A stretch of 22,707 bases of DNA from Cyanobacteria bacterium UBA11370. Lineage in GTDB: Bacteria; Cyanobacteriota; Cyanobacteriia; Cyanobacteriales; Coleofasciculaceae. The position numbers and the translations under genes were made by a program. The stretch is taken from assembly GCA_003486645.1 (NCBI GenBank), contig DNGI01000217.1:1-22707 (forward strand), read 5' to 3'. Below are positions 7,001 to 14,616 of this stretch, piece by piece; position 1 is the stretch's first letter; each line of letters begins with the position of its first letter. Under the pieces are notes generated by a model. That model was not told the DNA's origin and ran no database searches. It worked only from the letters and a program-made list of their open reading frames with translations.

Positions 7001-9664
7001 GTACTAGGAGAAATTGAATTAGGGTATCAATTTGGGCAGCTTGGAATTGGGCTACTAGAGCAATTTAATGCTCAACACCTAGAGTGTCGGACGAATTTAG
7101 TGTTTAATGGTCATATTCGTCATTGGAAAGAGCCATTAAAAGCTACGATTAAACCTCTAGGAGAAAACTATCAAATTGGTAGCGATCGCGGAGATATTGA
7201 GTATGCAGGCTATTGTGCATTTCATCAGTGTGAATATTCATTTTGGCTCGTTCAAGAACTGATAGGAGTTGAATGGAAAATAGCGAATTACATTCCCGTT
7301 TTTCGTCAACTCAAACAGCAGACAGCTTTAAACTATCTTGCTGTTTATTGGCAGTTTATTTTGAATTTGTTAGGGGAAACCGAAAACCCCTGTTGTTTGA
7401 GTGGGATGGCTTACAAAGAAGAAGAAATGCTGCCCCTCCATCAGTCGGCTAACGATAACCCTGCTTTGGCAAATTTATACCTGGCGAAACTCGTCCTTTT
7501 TTATCTTTTCCACCAGCTCCCTCAAGCAATAGAGGCGGCTGAATTAGCGCAGAATTATATGCCTGCAATGACAGGAATTTTCGTTGTGGCAATTTTCCAT
7601 TTCTATGAGTCTTTAGCGAGATTAGCCGCCTACTCTAACCTGTCTTCCTCTGAACAAGAATGCTACTTAGAAAAGGTGACAGCGAATCAAGCATTGATGC
7701 AAAAATGGGCACACCACGCTCCCACAAATCATTTACATAAATTTCATCTGGTAGAAGCTGAACGGCATCGTATTCTCGGTCAAAATTTAGAAGCAATGGA
7801 ACTCTATGACAAAGCTATTATTGGAGCAAAAGAAAACGATTATCTCAATGAAGAAGCACTCGCTCACGAACTCGCTGCCAAATTTTATCTAGCTTGGGGG
7901 AAAGAAAAAATTGCCCAACTCTATCTGACAGATGCTTACTACTGTTATGCCCGCTGGGGAGCTAAAGCGAAAGTGGAAGATTTAGAACGGTGCTATCCTC
8001 AATTGCTCACTTCTATTCTGAAGAAAAAAATGAATCAGCAAAACGACGATACTATTACTCAACTTATGGCGGGAACCCTAACCAGTACGGGTGGAGCAGA
8101 TATTTCAGAATTGATAGACTTGACAACCGTTATTAAAGCGTCTCAAGCTCTTTCTGGAGAAATTAAGCTTGATCAGTTGCTTTCAACTTTAATCCAAGTA
8201 TTGATGGAAAATGCTGGAGCAGAAAAATGCGCTCTCATCTTAGAACAGGCAGGTCAATTAGTCATTAGTGCCCAGTGTTTAGGGAATCAGCACTGTAACT
8301 GGGAATCTAGCACCCTTGGTAGCAATCAAACTCTGCCTCTCACCCTGATTAACTATGTCTGGCGTACCCAAGAAACCCTAGTATTTAATGATGCGAGTAC
8401 ACAAGCTACTTTTGCTGCTGATCCCTACATTATTGAGCATCAACCGAAATCAATACTGTGTACTCCTATCCAAAATCAAGGCAAACTGATTGGTATTCTT
8501 TACTTGGAAAATAATCTAATGACGGGTGCATTTACGCCCTCCCGATTGGAAGTCTTAAAAGTTCTATCCTCTCAAGCCGCTATCTCCCTTGAAAATGCCC
8601 GACTTTATGCCAATTTAGAAGAGTATAATCATACTCTAGAAACGAAAGTGGAGGAACGCACCCACGAACTCTCCCAAACTCTTGAGCATCTCAAAACCAC
8701 GCAACAAGAATTAATCCAATCCGAAAAAATGGCAGCGTTAGGACAACTGGTTGCTGGTGTTGCTCATGAAATCAATACCCCACTAGGCGCGATTCGGTCA
8801 TCTATTGGTAACATCGCCGATTTCTTTACAGATAATTTAGAAAAGTTCCCCGAATTTTTTCAAGAACTCTCCCCACAACGTCAGGAAGATTTCTTTGCAT
8901 TACTGCACAAAGCTATTCAACAAACAGACTCGTTATCGACTAAAGAAAAACGACAAGCAAAACGAGCGTTAAAAGCCCAACTTGATGCCCAGAATATTGA
9001 AAACGCTGATAGTATTGCGAGTACCTTGGTCAATATCGGTGTCTATGATGATATCCGACCATTTTTAGCCTTGTTAAAAGACCCAGACAGTGACAATATT
9101 TTAAAAACCGCTTATAACTTGGCTAGTGTTATGCGAAGCGCCCGAACGATTAGCACGGCGACAGAACGTGCTGCTAAAATTGTCTTTGCCTTAAAAAGTT
9201 ATGCCCGTTATGACTATGTGGGGGAAAAGGTACAAACCCATATTACTGACGGAATTGAAACGGTGTTAACCCTCTATCACAATCAACTTAAGCAAGGTGT
9301 GGAAGTAATCAGGAACTATACCGAGTTGCCTGGAATATTGTGCTATGCTGATGAACTCAATCAAGTGTGGACAAATCTGATTCATAACGCTCTGCAAGCG
9401 ATGGATTATAAGGGAACATTAACAATTGATGTAACTCGGCAAAATGAGAAAGTTAGGGTTAGCATTACGGATACGGGTAAAGGGATTTCTCCGGAAATTA
9501 TGCCGAGAATATTCGACCCATTTTTTACCACTAAACCGGCTGGAGAAGGCAGTGGCTTAGGCTTGGATATTGCCAAAAAAATTATAGAAAAACATCAGGG
9601 AGAGATTGAAGTGTCATCGATGCCAGGTCAAACAACGTTTACTGTCTATCTTCCCTTGAATTAA
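4034..9664 (+). CDS. Ser/Thr kinase-AAA ATPase-GAF-histidine kinase hybrid sensor
   Basis: The 1876-residue protein joins two kinase types. Residues 7-270: Hanks-type kinase with Lys36 (VVIK), HKDIKPQN (catalytic Asp136, Asn141), DFS at 155-157 in place of DFG, and SPEQTGRMNRGIDYRTDFYS. About 305-650: AAA/STAND-like ATPase with Walker A GFSGIGKT (Lys356) and Walker B VIFLDD (Asp480-481). About 750-1330: helical, TPR-like. About 1357-1517: GAF sensor. Then a coiled coil and a histidine kinase: H box VAHEINTP (His1578), N box (Asn1785), G1 DTGKGIS (Asp1813), FDPFFTTK and GSGLGL. About 207 residues separate the H box from the N box, roughly twice the usual spacing. The ATG at 4034 fits the family's MI-IPGYRI start better than the in-frame TTG at 4019. 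A 7-bp repeat encodes residues 333-342. This is HstK-like architecture; the signal sensed is unknown. Two response regulators follow. Confidence 0.93.
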   Translation: MITIPGYRIIQPLYSGARTLVYRAISESDQKPVVIKLLKNEYPTFNELVQFRNQYAIAKNLDLPGIVKHLSLETYGNGFALILEDFGGISLIEEMRRLGKVGMGGNPDSVREFLNMAIQIVQTLEGLYHNRIIHKDIKPQNILINPQTKQVKLIDFSISSLLPSEFQGIQSPNVLEGTLPYMSPEQTGRMNRGIDYRTDFYSLGVTFYELLTGQLPFPSNDPMELVHCHIARIPIPPIEVNPALPQVLNDMVIKLMAKMAEDRYQTAFGIRQDLEQCLEQYSINGNITPFKLATRDISERFAIPEKLYGREAEVTTLLEAFDRVANRDEETTQSKIQNPKSKVELMLVAGFSGIGKTAVVNEIHKPIVRQRGYFIKGKFDQFKRDIPFSGWVQAFQSLMQQLLTESHTEVQNWQAKIVEALGENAQVIIDVIPELERLIGKQPSVPELDGSAAQNRFNLLFQKFIRVFTTKEHPLVIFLDDLQWIDSASLKLMELLMSDSDTQYLLLIGAYRDNEVFPAHPLMLTLEEIRKANAKVNQITLDPLNQSSLNCLIADTLSCPPQRAILLTELVLQKTQGNPFFSNQFLKSLHQDGLISFDFSCGYWQCDIAKVRTLSLSDDVVEFMTIQLQRLPKNTQTVLQMAACIGNQFDLATLAIVLDKSQAETAVALWKALQEGLVIPVNEIYKFFLDESGFSTLDNEQLTVTNQQFTIPYRFLHDRVQQAAYGLIPESQKELTHLKIGQLLLKNTPEDKQDDKIFDIVNPLNIGRNLINEQTEKNQLIRLNLIAGRKAKTSTAHVAAERYLTVAMELLAADSWHIQYDLTLALYEETAEVAYLCADFEQMEQLISIVLQQAKTLLEKVKVYEIKLQALISQNKPLQSVETGLQVLKVLGVTFPDHPSSSELENNLEEINSLLAGRKIGSLINLPEMKSPDQLAAMRILLNISAAAFLSAPARFPLIVLKMVRLSLDHGNTAVSAYAYAVYGLILCGVLGEIELGYQFGQLGIGLLEQFNAQHLECRTNLVFNGHIRHWKEPLKATIKPLGENYQIGSDRGDIEYAGYCAFHQCEYSFWLVQELIGVEWKIANYIPVFRQLKQQTALNYLAVYWQFILNLLGETENPCCLSGMAYKEEEMLPLHQSANDNPALANLYLAKLVLFYLFHQLPQAIEAAELAQNYMPAMTGIFVVAIFHFYESLARLAAYSNLSSSEQECYLEKVTANQALMQKWAHHAPTNHLHKFHLVEAERHRILGQNLEAMELYDKAIIGAKENDYLNEEALAHELAAKFYLAWGKEKIAQLYLTDAYYCYARWGAKAKVEDLERCYPQLLTSILKKKMNQQNDDTITQLMAGTLTSTGGADISELIDLTTVIKASQALSGEIKLDQLLSTLIQVLMENAGAEKCALILEQAGQLVISAQCLGNQHCNWESSTLGSNQTLPLTLINYVWRTQETLVFNDASTQATFAADPYIIEHQPKSILCTPIQNQGKLIGILYLENNLMTGAFTPSRLEVLKVLSSQAAISLENARLYANLEEYNHTLETKVEERTHELSQTLEHLKTTQQELIQSEKMAALGQLVAGVAHEINTPLGAIRSSIGNIADFFTDNLEKFPEFFQELSPQRQEDFFALLHKAIQQTDSLSTKEKRQAKRALKAQLDAQNIENADSIASTLVNIGVYDDIRPFLALLKDPDSDNILKTAYNLASVMRSARTISTATERAAKIVFALKSYARYDYVGEKVQTHITDGIETVLTLYHNQLKQGVEVIRNYTELPGILCYADELNQVWTNLIHNALQAMDYKGTLTIDVTRQNEKVRVSITDTGKGISPEIMPRIFDPFFTTKPAGEGSGLGLDIAKKIIEKHQGEIEVSSMPGQTTFTVYLPLN
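5031..5058. repeat. Heptanucleotide tandem repeat AATCCAA within the kinase gene, 4 copies
   Basis: Four exact AATCCAA units lie in frame and encode about QSKIQNPKSK just before the ATPase domain, most likely in a linker. Four units are 28 bases, so gain or loss of one unit would shift the frame; only steps of three units are tolerated. Confidence 0.9.
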
Positions 9665-9740
9665 AGCAAAAAATTAAATCTAAAAAAGCAAACGATAAAA
9701 ACCAAGCAATTTTTAGTTAAAACTGTTCAATTTACCCGCC

Positions 9741-10136
9741 ATGTCTAAGCCAGCAATTTTATGTGTTGATGATGAAGTAGTCATTTTGGAAAGTCTGGAG
9801 ATAGAACTCCGAAAAGCCTTTGATGATTCTTATTTTTATGAATTTGCTGAAAGTGCCAATGAAGCCCTCGAACTCGTGGAAGAACTCATGGCGGAGCAAG
9901 TAGATATCTTAGTTATTGTATCCGATTGGTTAATGCCGGGTATGAAGGGAGATGAATTTTTAATTAATATTCACAATAAATATCCCAAAATTGTTACACT
10001 AATGTTAACAGGTCAAGCCGAGCCAGAAGCTGTCGAACGCGCGATAAATCAAGCAAACTTATATGCTTACTTACCCAAGCCTTGGGATAGTTATAAATTA
10101 ATTGAAACAATTAAATCAGGCTTATCAAATTTATGA
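9741..10136 (+). CDS. Stand-alone receiver-domain response regulator
   Basis: The 131 residues are a single REC domain with no output domain: acidic pair Asp10-Asp11, phospho-acceptor Asp62 (VIVSDWLMPGMKGDEF), Thr90 in LMLTGQ, and Lys113 in LPKPW. The KPW ending is typical of receivers in RpfG- and cyclase-type regulators. It starts 76 bases after the hybrid kinase and ends with an ATGA overlap with the cyclase gene, so the three genes are probably co-transcribed. With no output domain it may pass phosphate on or compete for it between the kinase and the cyclase; that role is inferred. No clear Shine-Dalgarno is visible. Confidence 0.93.
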   Translation: MSKPAILCVDDEVVILESLEIELRKAFDDSYFYEFAESANEALELVEELMAEQVDILVIVSDWLMPGMKGDEFLINIHNKYPKIVTLMLTGQAEPEAVERAINQANLYAYLPKPWDSYKLIETIKSGLSNL

Positions 10137-11911
10137 ATAAACCTGTGGTTATATGTGTGGATGATGAACAAACGATTCTAGACAGCCTTGAAATAGAGTT
10201 GCAAAAAAGCCTAGGCGATGAATATTTGATTGAAACGGCACTGGGAGGAGAAGAGGCTTTAGAGTTAATCGAAGAATTGATAGAAGATAACTATGAAGTG
10301 GTTTTAGTCATTTCCGATCAAATTATGCCTAATCTTAAAGGGGATGAGTTATTAAAGCGTGTGCATGAGATTTCACCGACAACTCTGAAAATTATGCTAA
10401 CAGGTCAAGCGGATCTGGAAGCAGTAAGTAATGCCATCAAAGATGCAAAATTATATCGATACATGACTAAACCTTGGCAACCTGAAGACTTAAAATTAAC
10501 AGTAAAGGAAGCGCTCAATAGTTATATTCAACAGAAAAAACTAGCCGAACAAAATGCTCAACTCCAACAAATGAATCAAGTGCTAGAGCAATTAAACCGC
10601 GAACAAGCAGCACTCATTAGTCAACTCCACGAAAATGAGAGTCGCTTGAGACAGTTTTTAGAAGCAATGCCAGTTGGTGTAGCAGTGCTAGATGCAGAAG
10701 GCAAACCTTACTTCATTAATCAAAAAGCAAAAGAAATATTTGGCAAAGGTGTTGTACCGCATACTACCACCGAACAATTATCAGATGTTTATCAAGTTTA
10801 TCAAGCAGGTATAAATCAAAAATATCCGGTTGAAAAATTACCGATTGTGCGAGCCTTGAAAGGGGAAAGTGCGATCGCTGACGATTTAGAAATTCATCAA
10901 GGTGACAAAATTATTCCTCTAGAAGTTTGGGCGACTCCTATTTATGATGCTAAAGGTAACCTTATTTATGCTATTAATACTCTTCAAAATATAACAGACC
11001 GCAAACAGGCGGAAACCGAGCGACAAAAGTTTATTGAAGAACTGTTTGAACTCAATTGTAATTTAGAACTTGCCCTAGAATCTGAATCAGAATTAGCCAA
11101 TGCGGCTAAACGTTTTGTCCCCAATGAATTTCTCTCTCATTTAGGACATAAAAGCCTGGTTGATGTCCAAGTAGGCGACCAAGTACAGCAAGAAATGTCA
11201 GTCTTATTCTCTGATATTCGGGACTTCACCGCGCTTTCCGAAACCATGACTCCTCAAGAAAATTTTAAATTTATCAATGCCTATCTCTCACGGATGGGTC
11301 CAGCGATAAGTGCCCATCAAGGGTTTATTGATAAATATATTGGCGATGCAATTATGGCACTGTTTAGTGGTGAAGCTGATAATGCCGTTAAGGCTGGAAT
11401 TGCTATGCTTAATCAACTCGCTGAATACAATCAAAATCGGATCAATTCTGGTTACGTGCCACTAAAAATTGGGATTGGAATCAATACAGGTTCTTTAATG
11501 CTAGGAACAGTCGGAGAACAAAGCCGCATGGATACTACAGTCATTAGTGATGCGGTTAATTTAGCATCCCGCCTTGAACAATTGACCAAAAATTACGAAG
11601 CATCCTTGTTAATTTCTCATCACACATTAGCTCGTTTACAAGACCCCAGTCAGTATAATATCCGCCTGATTGAAAAAGTGAAGGTAAAAGGAAAATCAAA
11701 AGCTGTCGCTGTCTTTGAAGTTTTGGATGGCGATCGCGAAGAAATGCGAGACGCTAAGTTAGCTACAAAAAGTAGCTTAGAAGAAGGATTATTTCTTTAC
11801 TATCGTCAGCATTTTAGAGAAGCAGCAGAACGCTTTCAAGAGGTATTGACCATTAACCCTTGGGATCGAGTCGCTCAAATCTATTTTGAACGCACTCAGC
11901 AACAATTATAA
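10133..11911 (+). CDS. Response regulator with PAS and class III adenylate cyclase domains
   Basis: This 592-residue protein most likely makes cAMP from ATP. It has a REC domain (Asp10, Asp11, phospho-acceptor Asp62, KPW), a coiled coil (about 130-175), a PAS domain (about 178-300, ending NITDRKQAE), and a class III cyclase domain (about 350-530). Catalytic residues are intact: metal Asp361 (SDIRDF) and Asp405 (IGDAIM), adenine-binding Lys401 (DKYIGDA), Thr469 at the second substrate position, and transition-state Asn476 and Arg480 (VNLASR). Lys plus Thr matches class IIIb adenylate cyclases such as Anabaena CyaB1, for which bicarbonate stimulation has been reported. A short TPR-like segment closes the protein (EEGLFLYYRQHFREAAERF). 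The start overlaps the upstream receiver gene by 4 bp, indicating translational coupling. Guanylate cyclase activity is less likely because of Lys401. Confidence 0.93.
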   Translation: MNKPVVICVDDEQTILDSLEIELQKSLGDEYLIETALGGEEALELIEELIEDNYEVVLVISDQIMPNLKGDELLKRVHEISPTTLKIMLTGQADLEAVSNAIKDAKLYRYMTKPWQPEDLKLTVKEALNSYIQQKKLAEQNAQLQQMNQVLEQLNREQAALISQLHENESRLRQFLEAMPVGVAVLDAEGKPYFINQKAKEIFGKGVVPHTTTEQLSDVYQVYQAGINQKYPVEKLPIVRALKGESAIADDLEIHQGDKIIPLEVWATPIYDAKGNLIYAINTLQNITDRKQAETERQKFIEELFELNCNLELALESESELANAAKRFVPNEFLSHLGHKSLVDVQVGDQVQQEMSVLFSDIRDFTALSETMTPQENFKFINAYLSRMGPAISAHQGFIDKYIGDAIMALFSGEADNAVKAGIAMLNQLAEYNQNRINSGYVPLKIGIGINTGSLMLGTVGEQSRMDTTVISDAVNLASRLEQLTKNYEASLLISHHTLARLQDPSQYNIRLIEKVKVKGKSKAVAVFEVLDGDREEMRDAKLATKSSLEEGLFLYYRQHFREAAERFQEVLTINPWDRVAQIYFERTQQQL

Positions 11912-11919
11912 GAGGGGGA

Positions 11920-11933
11920 GTGGGGAGTGGGGA
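11920..11933. repeat. Heptanucleotide tandem repeat GTGGGGA, 2 copies plus a variant
   Basis: GTGGGGA occurs at 11920-11926 and 11927-11933, preceded by a near-copy. It lies nine bases after the cyclase stop codon and is closely related to the GTGGGGT unit at the left edge of the window. Confidence 0.75.
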
Positions 11934-12015
11934 ACAAATAACTAATCATCCCCCTAGCAATTCATGATTGAACTATTGCACAATAGATAGAGATTGTTTC
12001 TCTTAGTATTCTGCT

Positions 12016-13410
12016 ATGCAAAGTGTAATTGCTGATGTCAAAAATTTGCTCTCTGATCTCATCTCTCGTTATCGCTCCCGGGTTGATTACTTAGCTATTC
12101 GGTTAGAAGAATCCGAAGGCAGTAGTATTGGCTTGCGGGGTGATAAGGTGGAAACTCTGAGTGAAAGTTTATCGATTGGAGGGCAAGTTAGAGTTTGTTA
12201 TAAAGGAGGCTGGGGCTTTGCAAGTTTCAACCACCTTTCCACTTTATCTGAGCGCATAGAAGAAGCGATAACAGCAGCACGAATTGTTGGAGATACCGAA
12301 ACAATTTTAGCTCCGATTGAGATAATACAAGATATTCGTCAATTTCCTCTGACTGGTACTGACCCCCGCCACATTACCTTAGCTCAGAAAAAAGCCCTGT
12401 GCGATCGCTACAATCAAATTCTCCGCCAATATGATCCTCGCATTACCACCACTACGGTACGCTATGGGGATAGCACTCAGCGGGTAATTATTGCTACTTC
12501 TGAAGGCACTTTAATCGAGCAATCTTGGGCAGATATTGAAATGCGTTTTTCGGCAACTGCCCGTCATAATGATATTGTACAAACGGGTCGGGAAACTACA
12601 GGTTCTCGCCAAGCTTATGAAGATATGACTAGTTTAGAGGAACAGGTACAAAGTGCTGCTCAACGTGCTGTAGATGCCCTCTCTATACCAACCGTAAAAG
12701 GGGGAAATTATACGGTCGTTATTGACCCTATTCTCACAGGTTTGTTTGTTCATGAAGCGTTTGGACACCTTTCTGAAGCTGATATGGCGTATGAAAATCC
12801 CGACTTATTAGAAGTAATGAGTATGGGTCGTCGGTTTGGCACGGAGGAGTTACAAATCTTTGATGGTGCAGCACCCCAAGGGCATCGCGGCAGTTATTGT
12901 TATGATGATGAAGGCACACCAGCAACCACAACTCAATTAATTAAAAATGGCATTTTAGTGGGTCGTTTGCACTCCCGTGAAACAGCGGGGAAGTTAGGCG
13001 AAACTCCAACAGGTAATGCTCGTTGCCTTAATTATCATTATCCTCCCATTGTGCGGATGACCAATACTTGGATTGAACGAGGAAAAACACCTGTTGCCGA
13101 TTTATTTAAAGGGATTAAAGAAGGGGTTTATGCTCGAAATTGGTTGGGAGGAATGACTAATGGGGAAATGTTTACGTTTAGTGCAGGTGAAGCTTGGATG
13201 ATTCGGGATGGTAAGGTTGCCGAACCTGTGCGAGATGTTACCTTATCCGGTAATGTTTTTAAAACGTTAGGGGATATTGAAGCCATTGGAGATGATTTTT
13301 ATTGGGATGAATCCGGCGGTTGTGGGAAGGGTGGACAAAGCGGTTTAGCCGTAGGTTGTGGTGGACCTTCGTTGCGAATTCGGAATGTTATTGTCGGTGG
13401 TGAAGCGTAG
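12016..13410 (+). CDS. tldD: TldD/PmbA-family metalloprotease, TldD type
   Basis: The 464-residue product has the TldD signature HEAFGH (His246, Glu247, His251), a HExxxH zinc site, and a C-terminal GGCGKGGQSG whose Cys436 matches the third metal ligand of TldD. In E. coli, TldD and TldE form a heterodimeric protease that processes microcin B17 and degrades CcdA. In cyanobacteria the natural substrate is not known to me. TldD usually works with a PmbA/TldE partner lacking the metal site; none is adjacent here, so it must be elsewhere or absent. The gene begins 104 bases after the cyclase. There is no convincing Shine-Dalgarno, and the start is the first Met of the frame. The downstream palindrome GCTTTTAAAAGC (about 13434-13445) could form part of a 3' hairpin but lacks a T run. 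Confidence 0.92.
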   Translation: MQSVIADVKNLLSDLISRYRSRVDYLAIRLEESEGSSIGLRGDKVETLSESLSIGGQVRVCYKGGWGFASFNHLSTLSERIEEAITAARIVGDTETILAPIEIIQDIRQFPLTGTDPRHITLAQKKALCDRYNQILRQYDPRITTTTVRYGDSTQRVIIATSEGTLIEQSWADIEMRFSATARHNDIVQTGRETTGSRQAYEDMTSLEEQVQSAAQRAVDALSIPTVKGGNYTVVIDPILTGLFVHEAFGHLSEADMAYENPDLLEVMSMGRRFGTEELQIFDGAAPQGHRGSYCYDDEGTPATTTQLIKNGILVGRLHSRETAGKLGETPTGNARCLNYHYPPIVRMTNTWIERGKTPVADLFKGIKEGVYARNWLGGMTNGEMFTFSAGEAWMIRDGKVAEPVRDVTLSGNVFKTLGDIEAIGDDFYWDESGGCGKGGQSGLAVGCGGPSLRIRNVIVGGEA

Positions 13411-13597
13411 GTTTTAGAGAGTAGGTGTTAGCTTTTAAAAGCACTTACAACAGAAGTCAGGAGTAGAAAAGGCTTCACTACTTAAACCCTAGTTTCTCAT
13501 TGGCAGCGGATTTGGTAACGGATGTAACGGATGGGGTATTGTATCAGGTTCAAAAGACCTTTTCTATTAACGTAAGTTGCTAGTTATAAACTAAGAG

Positions 13598-13618
13598 ATT
13601 GCTCATTGCTCATTGCTC
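13598..13618. repeat. Heptanucleotide tandem repeat ATTGCTC, 3 copies
   Basis: Three exact units lie in the loop of the fold-back at 13496-13748. Confidence 0.9.
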
Positions 13619-13640
13619 AAAAGCCTGTCTTCAATTCGCC

Positions 13641-13654
13641 ATTAGCTATTAGCT
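13641..13654. repeat. Heptanucleotide tandem repeat ATTAGCT, 2 copies
   Basis: Two exact units lie in the same fold-back loop, 22 bases after the ATTGCTC block. Confidence 0.75.
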
Positions 13655-13868
13655 ACCCTGATAAGGTAATTAGCAACATAAGTTATGACAAATAACCTAT
13701 CCGTTACATCCGTTACCAAATCCGTTGCCAAATCCGTTGCCAAATGAGTGCGATCGCCTAGCTTTCAGCGTCTTGAATCCTGGTTGGTGGGTAGGCACTC
13801 CGGTAAAAGTGCATAAGGTCTTCCTCGCTAGAGATATGTGCGAATAGAACGCACTAGCCCCCTTTTCA

Positions 13869-13900
13869 GACTCGGATTCAAATCCATAAATCTCCGAGTC
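13869..13900 (+). promoter_or_regulatory. Hairpin immediately upstream of the NfeD-like gene
   Basis: GACTCGGA (13869-13876) pairs perfectly with TCCGAGTC (13893-13900) around a 16-base loop, and the ATG follows 10 bases later. It probably sits in the 5' leader and could affect translation; no known riboswitch is recognised. The TTCAAAT in the loop resembles a tRNA T-loop, but the rest of a tRNA is absent. Confidence 0.5.
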
Positions 13901-13910
13901 ATGTTAGGAC

Positions 13911-14483
13911 ATGACAACTATAATTTACGCCAATCTCACAGAATTACTCCCTTCTCTCCTAATTGCACAGGTGACAACTAAATCTACCTCTGCTTTTAGT
14001 CTAGCGCCCCCCCTTTTGTGGTTGATTATAGGAGTTATTCTTTGCTTAGTTGAGCTATTTCTTCCCAAAAATTGGGCAAAACGATACCAATTCATGGCTC
14101 TAATTATGGGAATTAGTGCCCTGATCATGTCGTTCATTTTATGGAAAGCGGCGATTACCTTTAGTTTTGAATGGCAGTACATCATGTACGAAGGTTTTAG
14201 CTGGCAGATTATCTACTGGATGGGGCTATCTCTATCCAGCATAATTTGGTTGCGTCCGATGTTTGTCAAGCGCAAAGAGTTTGCCCTACCAGAGGCAATT
14301 GAAGCTAAAACTTTAACCGAGATTTTACCTGGAGAAACCGGACGAGTTCTGTATGAAGGAACCTCTTGGCAGGCGCGTTGTGCAGATAAGAAACTTGCGA
14401 TCGCACCCAATCAAACTGTTTGTGTTCTTAGCCGAGAAGATAACACCTTAATCGTCGCGCCGGAGAACTGGTTTCGTTCTTAA
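13911..14483 (+). CDS. NfeD-like membrane protein
   Basis: The 190 residues contain a hydrophobic N-terminus and about three membrane segments: LLWLIIGVILCLVELFLP (about 35-52), MALIMGISALIMSFILW (about 62-78) and IIYWMGLSLSSIIWL (about 99-113). A soluble C-terminal domain (about 130-190, ILPGETGRVLYEGTSW and VCVLSREDNTLIVAPE) fits the OB-fold of short (NfeD1b-type) proteins. It is followed by an SPFH/stomatin gene 134 bases downstream on the same strand, the conserved pairing of this family. NfeD proteins are thought to act with SPFH proteins in membrane microdomains; the exact role is unclear. A short AGGA lies too close to the ATG to be an ideal ribosome-binding site. The start is supported by the length and the upstream hairpin. 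Confidence 0.85.
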   Translation: MTTIIYANLTELLPSLLIAQVTTKSTSAFSLAPPLLWLIIGVILCLVELFLPKNWAKRYQFMALIMGISALIMSFILWKAAITFSFEWQYIMYEGFSWQIIYWMGLSLSSIIWLRPMFVKRKEFALPEAIEAKTLTEILPGETGRVLYEGTSWQARCADKKLAIAPNQTVCVLSREDNTLIVAPENWFRS

Positions 14484-14604
14484 TTTGTATCCTAGCCGTT
14501 GGTAACAGTTATCAGTTGGTTGCCTGATTTATTGGGCTAAATCTGCGCCTACTCATCTGTCTCTAATATTTTTTGTCAATTTATTCACGTTCATTTTTTT
14601 ACTT

Positions 14605-14609
14605 AGGAG
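14605..14609 (+). promoter_or_regulatory. Shine-Dalgarno AGGAG for the SPFH gene
   Basis: AGGAG ends seven bases before the ATG at 14617 and fixes that start. It is one of the few strong ribosome-binding sites in the window. Confidence 0.8.
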
Positions 14610-14616
14610 ATTCACC

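Larger units (their letters stand above)
13496..13748. repeat. Long fold-back (inverted repeat) element, about 250 bp
   Basis: The 29-base left arm at 13502-13530 matches the reverse complement of 13701-13729 with one difference. Pairing continues outward (ATGAG-like ends) once a 12-bp tandem duplication in the right arm (AAATCCGTTGCC at 13718-13729 and 13730-13741) is looped out, and inward with a second partial match (TTGCTAGTTA near 13577 against TAATTAGCAA near 13665). Both arms are built of CCGTT-based 9- or 12-bp iterations. No transposase and no clear target-site duplication are visible. It could be a miniature element or a structured transcript end. Confidence 0.75.
13411..13910. other. 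Non-coding region with fold-back and hairpins
   Basis: No gene is seen in this 500-base gap between tldD and the NfeD gene. It holds an inverted-repeat structure (13496-13748) with two 7-bp tandem repeats in its loop, small hairpins such as GTGCG/CGCAC near 13838-13854, and an 8-bp-stem hairpin at 13869-13900 just before the NfeD start codon. Confidence 0.7.

Noticed and set aside
13869..13900. tRNA gene suggested by GGATTCAAATCC
   Set aside because: The T-loop-like motif cannot close with a normal G-C pair, and no anticodon or acceptor arms are present.
13411..13910. CRISPR array suggested by repeated CCGTT motifs
   Set aside because: Units are 9-12 bp, contiguous and without spacers, and they form an inverted pair; no cas genes are nearby.
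13925..14410. Minus-strand frames of 86 and 65 residues
   Set aside because: Both are antisense to the NfeD-like gene and lack starts with ribosome-binding sites.
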